A stretch of 64,000 bases of DNA, taken from NCBI GenBank assembly GCA_008690995.1, contig VRMN01000013.1, positions 248,001-312,000 on the forward strand, in the 5' to 3' direction. A program made the position numbers and the translations under genes. Source of the DNA: Porphyridium purpureum. Lineage: Eukaryota; Rhodophyta; Bangiophyceae; Porphyridiales; Porphyridiaceae. Under the pieces are notes generated by a model, which saw only the letters and a program-made list of their open reading frames with translations, ran no database searches and was not told the DNA's origin. Positions within the stretch are counted from its first letter, which is position 1; each line of letters begins with the position of its first letter. Shown here piece after piece: positions 29,133 to 38,704 of the stretch.

Positions 29133-29410
29133 TCCGCGCAACCAAGGACGTGCCGTACCGCACCGCCAGATCGCCGGACGCGACGCAGATACAACCTGGC
29201 TGCGCTCCTGTCGGCCGCAGACTCCGCTTACCACCGCCACCGCGACAGGACGCCGCCAAACTCACGCATCCACAGACCTCCATCGCCCGCGCAAATCTCG
29301 GGCACCAAGCAACCAAAACACGCGCCCACTGTACCTCCTGCGAATGGTTTCATGTCCTTCATTAATTTAACCTATTTTTTAATATTCTGTTCTGCGTTGT
29401 TTTTTAATCC

Positions 29411-31912
29411 CTAGTTTCTCAGGCTCTCGTAAAAGTTGGGCATGCGGTCGAGCAGGAAGCGCTTGGACTGCAGGCTTTGACGCGGATCCAGGAGGTGCGC
29501 CAGGTCGACCTGCAGGCTTTTCCACTCGCTGGTGCCAGCGACTTCGACCGTGAATGCGCCCACCTCGCCCAGCCGAAACACTCCGCACCCCACGTGCCAC
29601 ACCCGGTCCACGCGGTAGATGAACTGACCGTACTTTTCCAGCGACGCCAACGTGCTGACGTCGCGCTCGACGTCAGAGTCCACGTCCTCATTTTCCCCTG
29701 CACCAGCATCGGGTGCGGGTGCTCTGGTGCCATCTGCGCTCTGCCAAATTCTCTGCAGGTTTTCGGTTTCTGGCTCAAGCGTTTCGAGGCTGCGGGACAC
29801 TTCGATTAGCGAGAGCCGGAGCTGCAATGTGGCGGCGCCCTTGGGGACGTGGTGGCCTCGGAAAAGGAGCGAGTTGAACACGCTTTTCAGGGTCCACAGT
29901 AAAATGCCCAGCACGAGCAGAGCGGGCACTGCGGCGGCAAAGGTAAATGTAAGCTCATTCGCGGCGAGAATGCGGTCCAGCGAGAGAAGCGCCGCACTCA
30001 TGTCAGCCTTTCCCTTTTGCACCTGAACAAAAATAGAGCGCGACAACTTTCCAAACAGCGCACTCTGGATGGGATGGCGAAGCTGCTTCTCGTATTGCTG
30101 CATCAAAATATTGATCGCTTCCTGCGCTTTTTCGGGCGACAAGTACGGCTCGCCCGGCTTGAGATGGCGCTCCGGCTCACGAATCCACGGAAAGAAAAAG
30201 GCGCCCCATCCCAGGTGACGCGGGTCGCAGTTCCAGTGTTTGTACTTGCCGCCGAGACTACGGACATAATCTTCAAGCATGCGATGCAACGCCTCCTGCT
30301 CCAAGAGCAAATCGGCCTCCGATACCACTTCTTGCTTCTGAAATGGCTTGCCAAATTCTTTCAGCAAGTTGAGCACGGGCCCGACAACATTGACCCTCCA
30401 GCCAGTCTCCGCAGCGACCTTGACTGACTGTGCCCACGCCCATGCCTCACCGGTCATAACCCAGCGCGTCAATATGGCGCCGCTTTTAACGGCTGCAGCC
30501 GCACCGAGCAGCAAGCTGGGCCAGTTACGCAGCAGCACATTTGGGCGTCCAGTCTGCGCCACGAGCCGATCCAGATCCTTCTCAGGCCCGCGGCGCTGAA
30601 ATTCGCGCAGCAAAGCGTCTACGTCCTGCCGAACGAGTTTCACTTTTTCCGCCAAGCGCCGCTCCTGCATAACCGTGGCATTGTCCTCCAGCGTGGCCCT
30701 TTCCTCCGGTTGGGCCAGGGAATCGTTGTCGCCTTCAATGGCGGCCTCATCACCCGACTCGCCAGAACGAGGACCGGCTTGCACAGTCTTCCACTCGCGG
30801 TGCGAGTTTACGTGCATCGTCCAGATTTTCCGAACTTGCGAGATCGACTTTGAAACCTGCCCCATCAATGCATCGAGCTCCACGCCGCGCACATCTGGCT
30901 CATTGCCGGTGTCATTTCCAAACACACCGCTGACACGATAGAGGCTCGATCGGGTGCGAATCAACTGATTGACGCGAGACGCGTCACTCTCTACGTCTGA
31001 CGTGCCTTCATTCTCTGAACTAAGCGCCTGATCTTCGCCAGTCATAGCGGCGATCGTCTCATCCAAGGTCAGTGGAGCGCCTGACGGATTACCCCCGCCA
31101 ACCACCCTTCCACTTCCATCCTCACGACCCGCAGCGTACGAAGCCTGTGTGCGACGCTGGTCCACAGTGGAGCGCACGAGCGAGCGACTCGCATGCTGCG
31201 CCTTGCTTGCGATGCCGAACCCAAGCAGTTTTGCGGCTTCGCTGTGCAGCAAGGCGAGCGCGATGAGCAAGTTTTGGCGCAAATGCGCGCAGGTGACAAG
31301 CTTTTCGTAGACAAAGCGCTGGGCATTGTACGGATGTACGTCAGAGCTCCTTTTCCTGCGTCTGCGCGTCATCAGTCGGCCGAATGTTTGGGCGACGGCA
31401 AGCGTGGGCCGGCCCACGAATAGGCCCAAAAAATGAAGTGGACCTTGATCGATGTACAAAGCGGTCCGGCAGCGCGTCGCGGACGTGGACACGATTTGCC
31501 AGTATGCTAGATTGTTCATGACGGCGTGCAGCTTGATCGCGATGAAAAAGGACAGCATCTGCATCACTTCAATGGACCAGTGCCACGCCTGGACGGCTGC
31601 GAGTAAAGACTGCGTGTCTGCGACGCTGAGCTCAGCGCCTTGCGACGCAGTCAATGACAAGAGAATTTCCGTGTAGATGCGCTGCGCCAGCTGCTGCACC
31701 TGCGCGCGCGAGCAGCCTGCGATCGGCATCGACTCGGCCGTCGCGCCAAACCACTTGGTGCCGCCCAAGTTGGGCGGCTTGTAGTCACCCTGCGCGTAGC
31801 CCGGCACATTGGCCTGCACTGCCCGCGCGCCCTTGCCAAAGTCGATGCCCGGCAGCAGCGTTAGCATGCGCTGCACGAGCACCAGTGGGACGCCGATGAT
31901 CAGATTGGCCAT
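29411..31912 (-). CDS. NCA2: NCA2-like mitochondrial protein
   Basis: About 833 residues from the ATG at 31912 (MANLIIGVP). The conserved C-terminal block of nuclear control of ATP synthase 2 proteins is clear at about residues 600-690: YEKQLRHPIQSALFGKLSRS, then IFVQVQKGKADMSAALLSLD, then ILAANELTFTFAAAVPALL with a hydrophobic segment VLGILLWTLKSVFNSLLF. Further hydrophobic stretches lie near residues 115-140 and 440-460. In yeast, Nca2 affects expression of mitochondrial Atp6/Atp8 and sits in the mitochondrial membrane. A long acidic, low-complexity middle (residues about 240-420) separates N- and C-terminal regions. It diverges from the reductase gene with 170 bp between the start codons. 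Confidence 0.8.
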   Translation of the reverse strand: MANLIIGVPLVLVQRMLTLLPGIDFGKGARAVQANVPGYAQGDYKPPNLGGTKWFGATAESMPIAGCSRAQVQQLAQRIYTEILLSLTASQGAELSVADTQSLLAAVQAWHWSIEVMQMLSFFIAIKLHAVMNNLAYWQIVSTSATRCRTALYIDQGPLHFLGLFVGRPTLAVAQTFGRLMTRRRRKRSSDVHPYNAQRFVYEKLVTCAHLRQNLLIALALLHSEAAKLLGFGIASKAQHASRSLVRSTVDQRRTQASYAAGREDGSGRVVGGGNPSGAPLTLDETIAAMTGEDQALSSENEGTSDVESDASRVNQLIRTRSSLYRVSGVFGNDTGNEPDVRGVELDALMGQVSKSISQVRKIWTMHVNSHREWKTVQAGPRSGESGDEAAIEGDNDSLAQPEERATLEDNATVMQERRLAEKVKLVRQDVDALLREFQRRGPEKDLDRLVAQTGRPNVLLRNWPSLLLGAAAAVKSGAILTRWVMTGEAWAWAQSVKVAAETGWRVNVVGPVLNLLKEFGKPFQKQEVVSEADLLLEQEALHRMLEDYVRSLGGKYKHWNCDPRHLGWGAFFFPWIREPERHLKPGEPYLSPEKAQEAINILMQQYEKQLRHPIQSALFGKLSRSIFVQVQKGKADMSAALLSLDRILAANELTFTFAAAVPALLVLGILLWTLKSVFNSLLFRGHHVPKGAATLQLRLSLIEVSRSLETLEPETENLQRIWQSADGTRAPAPDAGAGENEDVDSDVERDVSTLASLEKYGQFIYRVDRVWHVGCGVFRLGEVGAFTVEVAGTSEWKSLQVDLAHLLDPRQSLQSKRFLLDRMPNFYESLRN

Positions 31913-32082
31913 GGCAGGGTGCGCTACCCAAGCATTTGACCTTGTGCGCTGGAATCGTATGGCGCACACGCCACGGGGTATAAGAAGACAGAAGTGACCT
32001 GGCGCGCGATCGGTGCGTCTTGGGAATGGAGAGAGTGCGTGCTGACGAGTACGAAGGGCAAGGGTGAGCTGTTGCAGGGAGG

Positions 32083-32964
32083 ATGGCGGTGCGAAGGGTG
32101 CTGGTGACCGGTGGAAACCGCGGGATCGGGCTGGCGATTGTGCAGGAGCTGCTCAAGCGGTATGAAGACACGTACGTGTTGCTGGGCTCGCGCTCTCTGA
32201 GTGCGGCAGAGCAGGCGATTGCGGCGATGCCCGCGGAACACCGCGCTCGCTGCACGCCGCTGCAGCTAGACGTGGCAAGCGAGGCATCCATCCGCGACGC
32301 GGCGGCGCTCGTCAAAGAGAAGTTCGCTCCGCTGCACGGCCTCGTGAACAACGCCGGCGTGATGCCGAGCGACTTTGACCTCAAGAGTGGGCTTGACATC
32401 AACGTGCGTGGAACCGTGCTGATGTGCAAGTATTTCGAACCCATGCTGCTAGAACGTATTGTAAACATGTCGTCTGGTTCTGCGCCCAACTTTGTGCAAA
32501 AGTGCGCGCCCGAGAAGCAGGCGATGTTGGTGCGTCCAGAGTCGTGGGCGCAAGTCGAGTCAGCGATTCAAGAAATGGAAAACATTTACGCTCTTGATCA
32601 CAGCAAAGTGCCGGCGGCTTTCGAGAAGGCCGGATTTGGCTCCTTTGCGGGAATTTCCGTGTACGGATTTTCCAAGGCGTGCGTGAGCGCATTCACGTAC
32701 ACGTATGCAAAGGAGGTACCGCGGCTCATCACCAACGCCTGCTCGCCTGGCTTCATTGAGACGGACATGACGCAGCATTTCGTTAGTCCAGGGCAGTCTG
32801 CAAAGGAGGCCGGGTTGAAGACGCCTGCGGAGGGTGCAGAAGTACCAATTATGCTCTTGATGGAACCGATCAAGACCACTGGTAAGTACTATGGCAGCGA
32901 CGGAAAGCGAAGCCCATGGGACAAGTACCGTTCTCCAGGAGCGCCCGAGTATACGGGCGAGTAA
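32083..32964 (+). CDS. Short-chain dehydrogenase/reductase, carbonyl reductase-like
   Basis: 293 residues from the ATG at 32083. Classical SDR features are complete: the cofactor loop TGGNRGIG at residues 9-16, LVNNAGVM near 90, catalytic Ser in VNMSSGSA near 128, and the YGFSK catalytic Tyr/Lys pair near 193-197. An insertion of about 40 residues before the YxxxK motif, rich in charged helix (SAIQEMENIYALDHS), matches the carbonyl reductase (CBR1-like) group. It should reduce small carbonyl compounds with NADPH. No targeting sequence is obvious. The substrate cannot be told from sequence. Confidence 0.85.
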   Translation: MAVRRVLVTGGNRGIGLAIVQELLKRYEDTYVLLGSRSLSAAEQAIAAMPAEHRARCTPLQLDVASEASIRDAAALVKEKFAPLHGLVNNAGVMPSDFDLKSGLDINVRGTVLMCKYFEPMLLERIVNMSSGSAPNFVQKCAPEKQAMLVRPESWAQVESAIQEMENIYALDHSKVPAAFEKAGFGSFAGISVYGFSKACVSAFTYTYAKEVPRLITNACSPGFIETDMTQHFVSPGQSAKEAGLKTPAEGAEVPIMLLMEPIKTTGKYYGSDGKRSPWDKYRSPGAPEYTGE

Positions 32965-33085
32965 CGCCGGGCTGGGTTTTTCAGCTTTCGCTTGCACTCA
33001 ATTGTATCTTTCGTAGAAATTCAACGAATAAAGAAGCGTCAAGGATTTTGATCCAATTCGGAAGCGCCGGACTGGCGCGCTTCAC

Positions 33086-33995
33086 CTACCAGAAATTTCC
33101 CTTGACGCCCGATGGACGTGGTTCAGAGTTGTACGGATTCGGCTTCTCGTACTTGCTGTCGATGGTAGAGAGCCCCGCAGCATACATATGGCTGGCGTCC
33201 CCGAGCCCAATCAGCCGTGGGGTGGCAAAGTCTTCCGAACGCTGATCAAACAACACGGTTGTGACTGAGGAGGGCGTCAGGTGGAAGCTGGCAAAAGCCA
33301 TGGCAAGCGGCATTTGCAGCAAATGCGCTAGCCACGCGAGCCCAAACCCGCCGTGGCAAAACACGGCAATCTGGTCCTCAGACCGCTGCCGCATCACGCG
33401 GTACTTGCCGCCTTCCCGGACAAAGCCATGCCGGGCCAGAAATGCATCCGAGTGAGCGCACAGCGTGTCAAAATTCTGCCTGGCCGGGCCGAGATCGTCG
33501 AACCGTGTCCATTGACATTCATGTGTCAGCGGCGGGTCAAAATCGCGCAAAAACTCCTACGATGAGAACGAAAGTCAGTGCGGCCAAAGCCCAAGCGCAA
33601 AAGCTAGTCAGTTCCCTGCCCTATGTCTTCCTAGCACAAACGGCGACGCGCAGTCCATATCAGCCGCAAGTCAACGACCGTGCACTTACCCCTGGCGTAT
33701 CCCACAGGGCCAAGCCGCCCTCGCCCGGGCGGCCAGAGCCCTTGACGATGCGGCCCCACTCACTGAGCTCCTTTGTCCACTCCTCGACCTCAGCGACCAT
33801 GCCGAGCTTCTTCTCCGTGTACGCAGCAGTGTCGCGCGCGCGACCGAGCGGCGAGGTGTACAGATGCGTGGGCACGCGCTGGTTCACACCGGACGCCAGC
33901 CGGTCTGCTAGCGCGGCGGCTTCCAGGTGGCCGTGCGCAGTCAGCGTATCGCCATGATACTCCGGATCCGCGTGCCGAATGATCAACAACCGCAT
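33086..33995 (-). CDS. Histidine phosphatase (phosphoglycerate mutase-like), one intron
   Basis: Two exons: 33995-33690 and 33556-33086, giving about 258 residues. The intron 33557-33689 (133 bp) has GTAAGT at the donor and TCGTAG at the acceptor and is in phase 0; the joined protein reads on as DTPG then EFLRDFDPP. Exon 1 opens with MRLLIIRHADPEYHGDTLT, the catalytic RHG-type loop with Ala in the third position, and YTSPLGRARDTA, the second Arg. Exon 2 has VFCHGGFGLAWLAHLL, the second catalytic His. The branch of the superfamily and its substrate are unclear; a phosphatase rather than glycolytic mutase is more likely at this length. It diverges from the glycosyltransferase gene. Confidence 0.85.
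33557..33689 (-). other. Spliceosomal intron in the histidine phosphatase gene
   Basis: 133 bp, donor GTAAGT, acceptor ATCGTAG, phase 0. Retaining it would end the protein early and lose the second catalytic His. Confidence 0.85.
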
Positions 33996-34321
33996 GATGC
34001 ACACCCCGCACCCACTCTCCCCACCTCTTCCCCACCTGCTCACCACCCGCCAACCCAATAAACCAGACACCAAGTGTACCCCATCCGCCACAAACAACTG
34101 TACACTATCACCATCAACCCTAACAGGTACAGTCCGTCGAGTACAGTGAACATTTGACAAATCAGAAACCCTAGCAGCAACCCTAGTTCTAGGGTGGCGG
34201 GCGCGTTTGCGAGCGAGGCGGCACAAGTTGGAGAAGCGTGTGTGTATGTGTGCGCGTGAAGGGATGTCTGTACCGGTTGACGCCGGCGTGGAGATGAGGA
34301 GATAGGGAGTGTGGTCAGCTG
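33996..34321. promoter_or_regulatory. Divergent promoter region, phosphatase / glycosyltransferase
   Basis: Contains the octamer GTACAGTG at 34141-34148 and near-matches at 34096-34106 and 34126-34133, clustered midway between the two start codons. A repeated phrase AACCCTA occurs nearby at about 34115-34190. Confidence 0.4.
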
Positions 34322-36565
34322 ATGGCAATGATTTACGCGATTCTGAACCCGCCGGTGCGGCAGCCGCTCGTGCGGCTGGCGGTACGTGTGTCTGTGCTGT
34401 TTGCAATGGCGCTGTTGCTGCATATGAGCGCGCTCAGCGTCTTGCTGTCGCTGCGCGAGACAGATTTCATGGTGTCGTCCGAGCTGACCTCGCTGGCGTA
34501 CGCTTCGACACCCACATCGGCTTCTGCGCCGGCGCAAGGCGAAGCAGCAGTGTCGCACACCATGCAGCAGCCGCGGGTGTGCGAGCTCCCCGCGCAAGTG
34601 TCGCTGGCGCACGTCTCGCGCCTCGTGCTGTTTGGTAAGCATCCGACCGAGGCTGGGCTAGCTCACACCGTGTCTCGTTTCCGAGATCGCATTCAGCGCG
34701 CGTTTCTGCCGCGGCCAGATGTGGCCTCTCGTGATGGAAGCGGTGGAGGCGCAGGAGCGCGCGGCGCGTGACGCAGCAGATGCCGGTCCAATGGGCGAGG
34801 GCGCTGACGACGTAGAAGATGAGTCGCATCACGGCGCGCTGGACCACGAACAGAAAGCGGACGGCGGCGCCGCAACGCACTTGAGCAGTGTTCCTGTTCC
34901 ACACGGAGAGGACGAGCGGGATGAAGCAGAGGACGAGGAGCGTTCGCGCCACCTGCGCGAGGCTGCTGATGCGGCTCAAGCCGCGGAGCGGGAGCAAGAG
35001 CTCGCCGATCAGAACGGTGCGGCCGGTCCTGCTGCAGCCGGCGGTGATGGTGGTGATTCGGCCGGTGCTGGTGCAGGTTTAGATGGCCAAAACCAAGCTC
35101 TGCGCGAACCCGGTCCAGCCGGCAAAGCTGGAGATTCTGATTCTGGTGACGCCAGTGCGAACAGAAACAATATGGATATGCTTTCTCTTGCGGATCCAGA
35201 GGGTTTGACGCGCCCAAGCCAAATCTGGAGCTGGATGACGGCCCCATGACCGAAGAAGAGCTGGCCAAGGACGCAGGTGAATTGGACGCTGCCAACGGCG
35301 CCGATGTGCGCAATCTGGCCCGCGAGGAGGGTCTTGCCGCGCTCGAACAGGACGAACGCGCGAGGGATGCCTTGGCAAATGATAATGCGGGCAACGAGGA
35401 TGAGCTGCCTTTGCGTGGGGACGGCGGCAACGGCGAGCGCAAAGAGTTTCCGCGCCTTGAGAATGACCCTCACCTGCTAAACGCGGATGAGGATGTGATT
35501 GACGCTCGCTTTGCGCAGGAAGAGCGCGACGAGGCTGCTTTCCTTCGTGAAGGAGATCTGAAAGATCTCAGCTTTTTGACTGCGGCTGAGGAAAACGAGC
35601 AAAAGGTGGATGACGCCGAAAATGGCGCACAGGAGAACATTCGAATCGACGGTGCTGAGCCAGCTAGCACGATGCGCCTCATTGTGTTGACGTTCAACCG
35701 CGCCTTATCACTGCAGCGTTTGCTAAATTCGCTGGGGCAGGCTGACTACGGCGGCGACCAGTCGATCGTGCTCGAAATTTTCATCGATCGCGACCCAAGC
35801 GGGCACGTGAACGCGGACGTTGTGCAAGTAGCTGAGGAATACCCGTGGGTGCACGGCGAAAAGCTGGTGCACGTGCGTGAGCGCAACGTGGGACTGATTG
35901 TGCAGTGGCTGGAATCATGGCACGAGAAACCCAACGAGCACGCGATGATTTTGGAGGATGACCTTGAGGTGTCGCCACACTTTTACACTTGGTGGGTCGG
36001 TGCGATTCACGCGTACGACGCGGATCCGCGCGTGGCCGGCTACACGCTGCAGCGCGCTGCAGTTCGGGCTGACCAGCGCCACAACACCAAGCCAGTGCAT
36101 GTGCCTCCGGAGCACAAGGTGTTCTGGTACAAGCTGTTGGGCAGCTGGGGCTTTGCACCCCGTTACGAGGTATGGAAAGCTTTTAAGGAGTGGTACGCTG
36201 AAACCCGCACCAAGGACCCGGCTTTCCGCCCGTACTTGCCGCACCTCAAGATGAACGAGTGGTTCCTAAAGCAGAAGGATAAGGGCACCATGTGGACCAT
36301 GTGGTTTATTCGATTCTGTCACGACCACCACCCGCCATTATTTACTGTGTATGCCAACCTGCCTAACCGCACAACGTTGGGCGCCAATTATCGCGAGTCT
36401 GGCTTGCACTATCATGACAAGGCGGGGGCCATCCAATCCAAGTCGGTCATCCACGAGCAACCGGACTTTGGCGTCTTTCTAGATGCCAAGGCCCACCCAG
36501 AAGTATTCGTGTTCCCTCGCAGCCCAGTCATGCTTGACTGGAATGGCTCGCGGACGACCGGGTGA
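34322..36565 (+). CDS. Golgi-type glycosyltransferase, spliced (exon joins partly unresolved)
   Basis: Three frame segments belong together. Exon 1 (34322-34634) gives a short cytoplasmic N-terminus and one membrane anchor (VSVLFAMALLLHMSALSVLL), a type II topology. It ends at a GTAAGC donor; in-phase acceptors lie at 34740, 34776 and 34779. A long acidic stem follows in another frame to about 35145-35249. The catalytic part (to 36565) has MRLIVLTFNRALSLQRLLNS, FIDRDPSG and ILEDDLEVSPHFYTWW, the nucleotide-sugar fold with a DxD-like EDD, as in GT2/GT13-type enzymes, then GFAPRYEVWKAF and FCHDHHPPLF. The second join is either an intron ending at GACGCAG (35276) or a frame slip; see findings. 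A role in glycan or exopolysaccharide synthesis is inferred. Confidence 0.7.
34635..34776 (+). other. Probable intron 1 of the glycosyltransferase gene
   Basis: Donor GTAAGC after LVLF; one of three acceptors that keep phase is the CAGCAG at 34774-34779. An alternative acceptor at 34740 would keep 12 more codons of the stem. Confidence 0.55.
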
Positions 36566-36883
36566 CCGGTGCGTGCGAATTCGCTGACGCTGACAGAACG
36601 AAACACCTCAATACGTGCACGCATTTCTGTCGTATGGCGTGCCTTGCCGCGAGCAGCCAGTCCATGGATCAAGCAGACCGGTTAGCTGTGAAGCAAGCAG
36701 CTAGGCAGGCACGCAAGAAAGCGCGCGGGCATGCACGAATGGCCATCTGTGCTGCAGGTCGGCTGCGCATGCCACCAGGTTTGACTTGCCCGCCTTTGGA
36801 GGTTGGGTACAGTGAGTTCAGTTTGTGAAACCGGTTTGTCGCAGCCGAGCCGATAGGAAGGAGACAAAGGAAGGTTGAAAGGC
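36566..36883. other. Intergenic, promoter of the ARM-repeat gene
   Basis: 318 bp. The octamer GTACAGTG lies at 36807-36814, 77 bp before the downstream start codon. Nothing else recognised. Confidence 0.45.
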
Positions 36884-38389
36884 ATGAGTGGCGACGGGAG
36901 GATGAAGGTTACATCGGTATCTGGGGCGGCGGCGGCGATTGACGATGCGCTAAAGTCCCTTGCCGGTGCGCTGCAAAAGGAGTATGCGCACCGTACAGAC
37001 GCGACGTTTCTGCACCTGATCGCGGAGGAGCGCGCACTCGCGCGCCGCCGCTCCCGGGTCGACGCCATTTTCGGCGAGCAGGAGAATGCCGACGACCATG
37101 AGGCCGCCCAGTCAGACGGCTTTCCACGAGAAGGTGCAGCTGCAGCGGCGGCCGCAGCGGCGGCGGCACGCATAGTGAACGTGGGTGCGGTATCCTCCCT
37201 CGTGTCGTTTCCCGTCACGCAGGTGCAGCGGACGGCGCTCGTCAAGTCGCTCGACAGCGCGCTGCCTGACCACGTGCGCGGCGCGCTGGGAACCCTCAAC
37301 CTGCTCTGTGCGGGCGATCCCACATGGCATGGACGCGAAATCTTTGTTGACCAGTTCCCGGGCTTGGTGGGCGCGCTCGTCCGGCTCGTTTTGGCTCATT
37401 TGAGCACAGCAGAGCAGCTTGAAGACGACGATGAGGAAGCTCACACGACAGAGGCACTAGATCGTCCAGCAAAACGGCTGCGGTCATCCGTGGTACAGAT
37501 GGCGTGCGTCGATATCCAACTGCCAGCGTCGCACGCTGAAGTGACCTCCTCTGAGACGCGGCTTTTCGCACGCGTGGCGATAAACGTGCTGCGCAGTCTT
37601 AGCTTTACCGAACACAATGCACGAGTATGTGCTCGGCACGGCGGCTTGGTACGCGCGCTCACGCGCGTTGCGGTGCTCCCTCAGCACCGCGTGCCGTGGG
37701 CGCAGGACGCACTTGAGACACTTGTGAATATCGTGCCGTATGTGTCTAATGCGCCTGCTCCCCTCGTGGGCTTTGCTCGGGCGGCGACTGCTTCTTCCAT
37801 GTCTGCAGCAGCTTCTGGCACCGGGTTGGGCCGCCCGCCAGTACCGAAAGCGTCGTCAGGTCACGCTTCCACACAAGGTACGATGTGCCCGGGAAGGGAG
37901 CTTCTGAGCTTGGCTACAGCAATTTTACAGACAACCCAAACGGAGGAGAGTTCAAACGTAGCCCGCGTGACGGCAGCTTGCTCGGTGCTGGCGCACCTCG
38001 CGATCAAGATGGACCGCGATGAGGCTGTCTTTGTAGCTTCGCTGGATGAGAACGTGCGTGCTCTCAGCAGACTTCTATTCCATCGCTCCGCGACTCTGGC
38101 GAGCGCGGCGCTGCTCGCATTGTGCAACTTGAGCACGCTTGACTATCACGAACGTGTGCGCATCGTCCACGGCGTGCCAGAGGTCGTGCCTCGCCTTATA
38201 TCCTTGCTCTATCACGAGGCGCACACAATCCTGGTCGCGCTCACTTTGCAAAACCTGTCCGAGGCTCCGGCAAACCATGCAGCTTTGCTTGCATACGAGG
38301 ATGAACTCGCGCAGCTCGCGCTGGAAAAATTTGCAGCTGCGGAAACGATAGGCGCCGTGCTTCGCGAGCTCCACACGATTGAGGATTAG
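36884..38389 (+). CDS. Armadillo-type repeat protein
   Basis: 501 residues from the ATG at 36884. The protein is almost wholly helical and Leu/Ala-rich, with ARM-like repeats: RVAINVLRSLSFTEHNARVC then LVRALTRVAVLP, a repeat around ALETLVNIVPYVS, and a C-terminal pair LASAALLALCNLSTLDYHER and VVPRLISLLYHEAHTILVAL followed by TLQNLSEAPANHAALL. A run of alanines lies at about residues 85-100 and an acidic/KRLR patch at about 185-205. The arrangement recalls the ARM domain of SWI/SNF ARID-type subunits (BAF250/BAF200), but I cannot confirm this by eye and no ARID domain is present. Intron-free. Confidence 0.6.
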   Translation: MSGDGRMKVTSVSGAAAAIDDALKSLAGALQKEYAHRTDATFLHLIAEERALARRRSRVDAIFGEQENADDHEAAQSDGFPREGAAAAAAAAAAARIVNVGAVSSLVSFPVTQVQRTALVKSLDSALPDHVRGALGTLNLLCAGDPTWHGREIFVDQFPGLVGALVRLVLAHLSTAEQLEDDDEEAHTTEALDRPAKRLRSSVVQMACVDIQLPASHAEVTSSETRLFARVAINVLRSLSFTEHNARVCARHGGLVRALTRVAVLPQHRVPWAQDALETLVNIVPYVSNAPAPLVGFARAATASSMSAAASGTGLGRPPVPKASSGHASTQGTMCPGRELLSLATAILQTTQTEESSNVARVTAACSVLAHLAIKMDRDEAVFVASLDENVRALSRLLFHRSATLASAALLALCNLSTLDYHERVRIVHGVPEVVPRLISLLYHEAHTILVALTLQNLSEAPANHAALLAYEDELAQLALEKFAAAETIGAVLRELHTIED

Positions 38390-38704
38390 GCTGCCGAGGG
38401 AAACTTGTTAGCTGCATGCACCGTTGGAATTTATTAAACAAGTCTGTTCATCATTGAGAAGGCTCGCTGCGATTCCGCGAGGAGCTTTCGTACGTCCTTT
38501 CGCGGTGGCATCGGGTAATCCTTCGGTCTCGAACACATCCATGGCATTCACATGGCACCCAAATGCTAAACTGAAACCCGGCTCGGTGACGCACAAGGAA
38601 GATCTTGGCACCAGTCATCAAATCTTGAAGTTCGTGCGTGTGGCTGCGCCAGCGCTGCGCGCGTCGCCACAGCTTTTTCCACGCTTTGCGCCGCGTGGCG
38701 CGAC
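38390..38704. other. Intergenic, no supported gene
   Basis: 315 bp between the ARM-repeat gene and the Toc-like gene. Open frames run across it but lack any domain. Confidence 0.4.

Larger units (their letters stand above)
21165..29140. repeat. Tandem triplication: three units of about 2-2.9 kb
   Basis: Homologous blocks at about 21165-23255, 24148-26097 and 27180-29135, all in the same orientation. Each holds one sulfotransferase-like gene on the minus strand plus several hundred bases of 3' flank that stays highly similar even though it does not keep a reading frame. Blocks 1 and 2 are the closest pair; block 3 differs more and carries about 120 extra bases near 27720-27840. Start-codon spacing is 2842 bp between copies 1 and 2 and about 3038 bp between copies 2 and 3. 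Confidence 0.9.
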
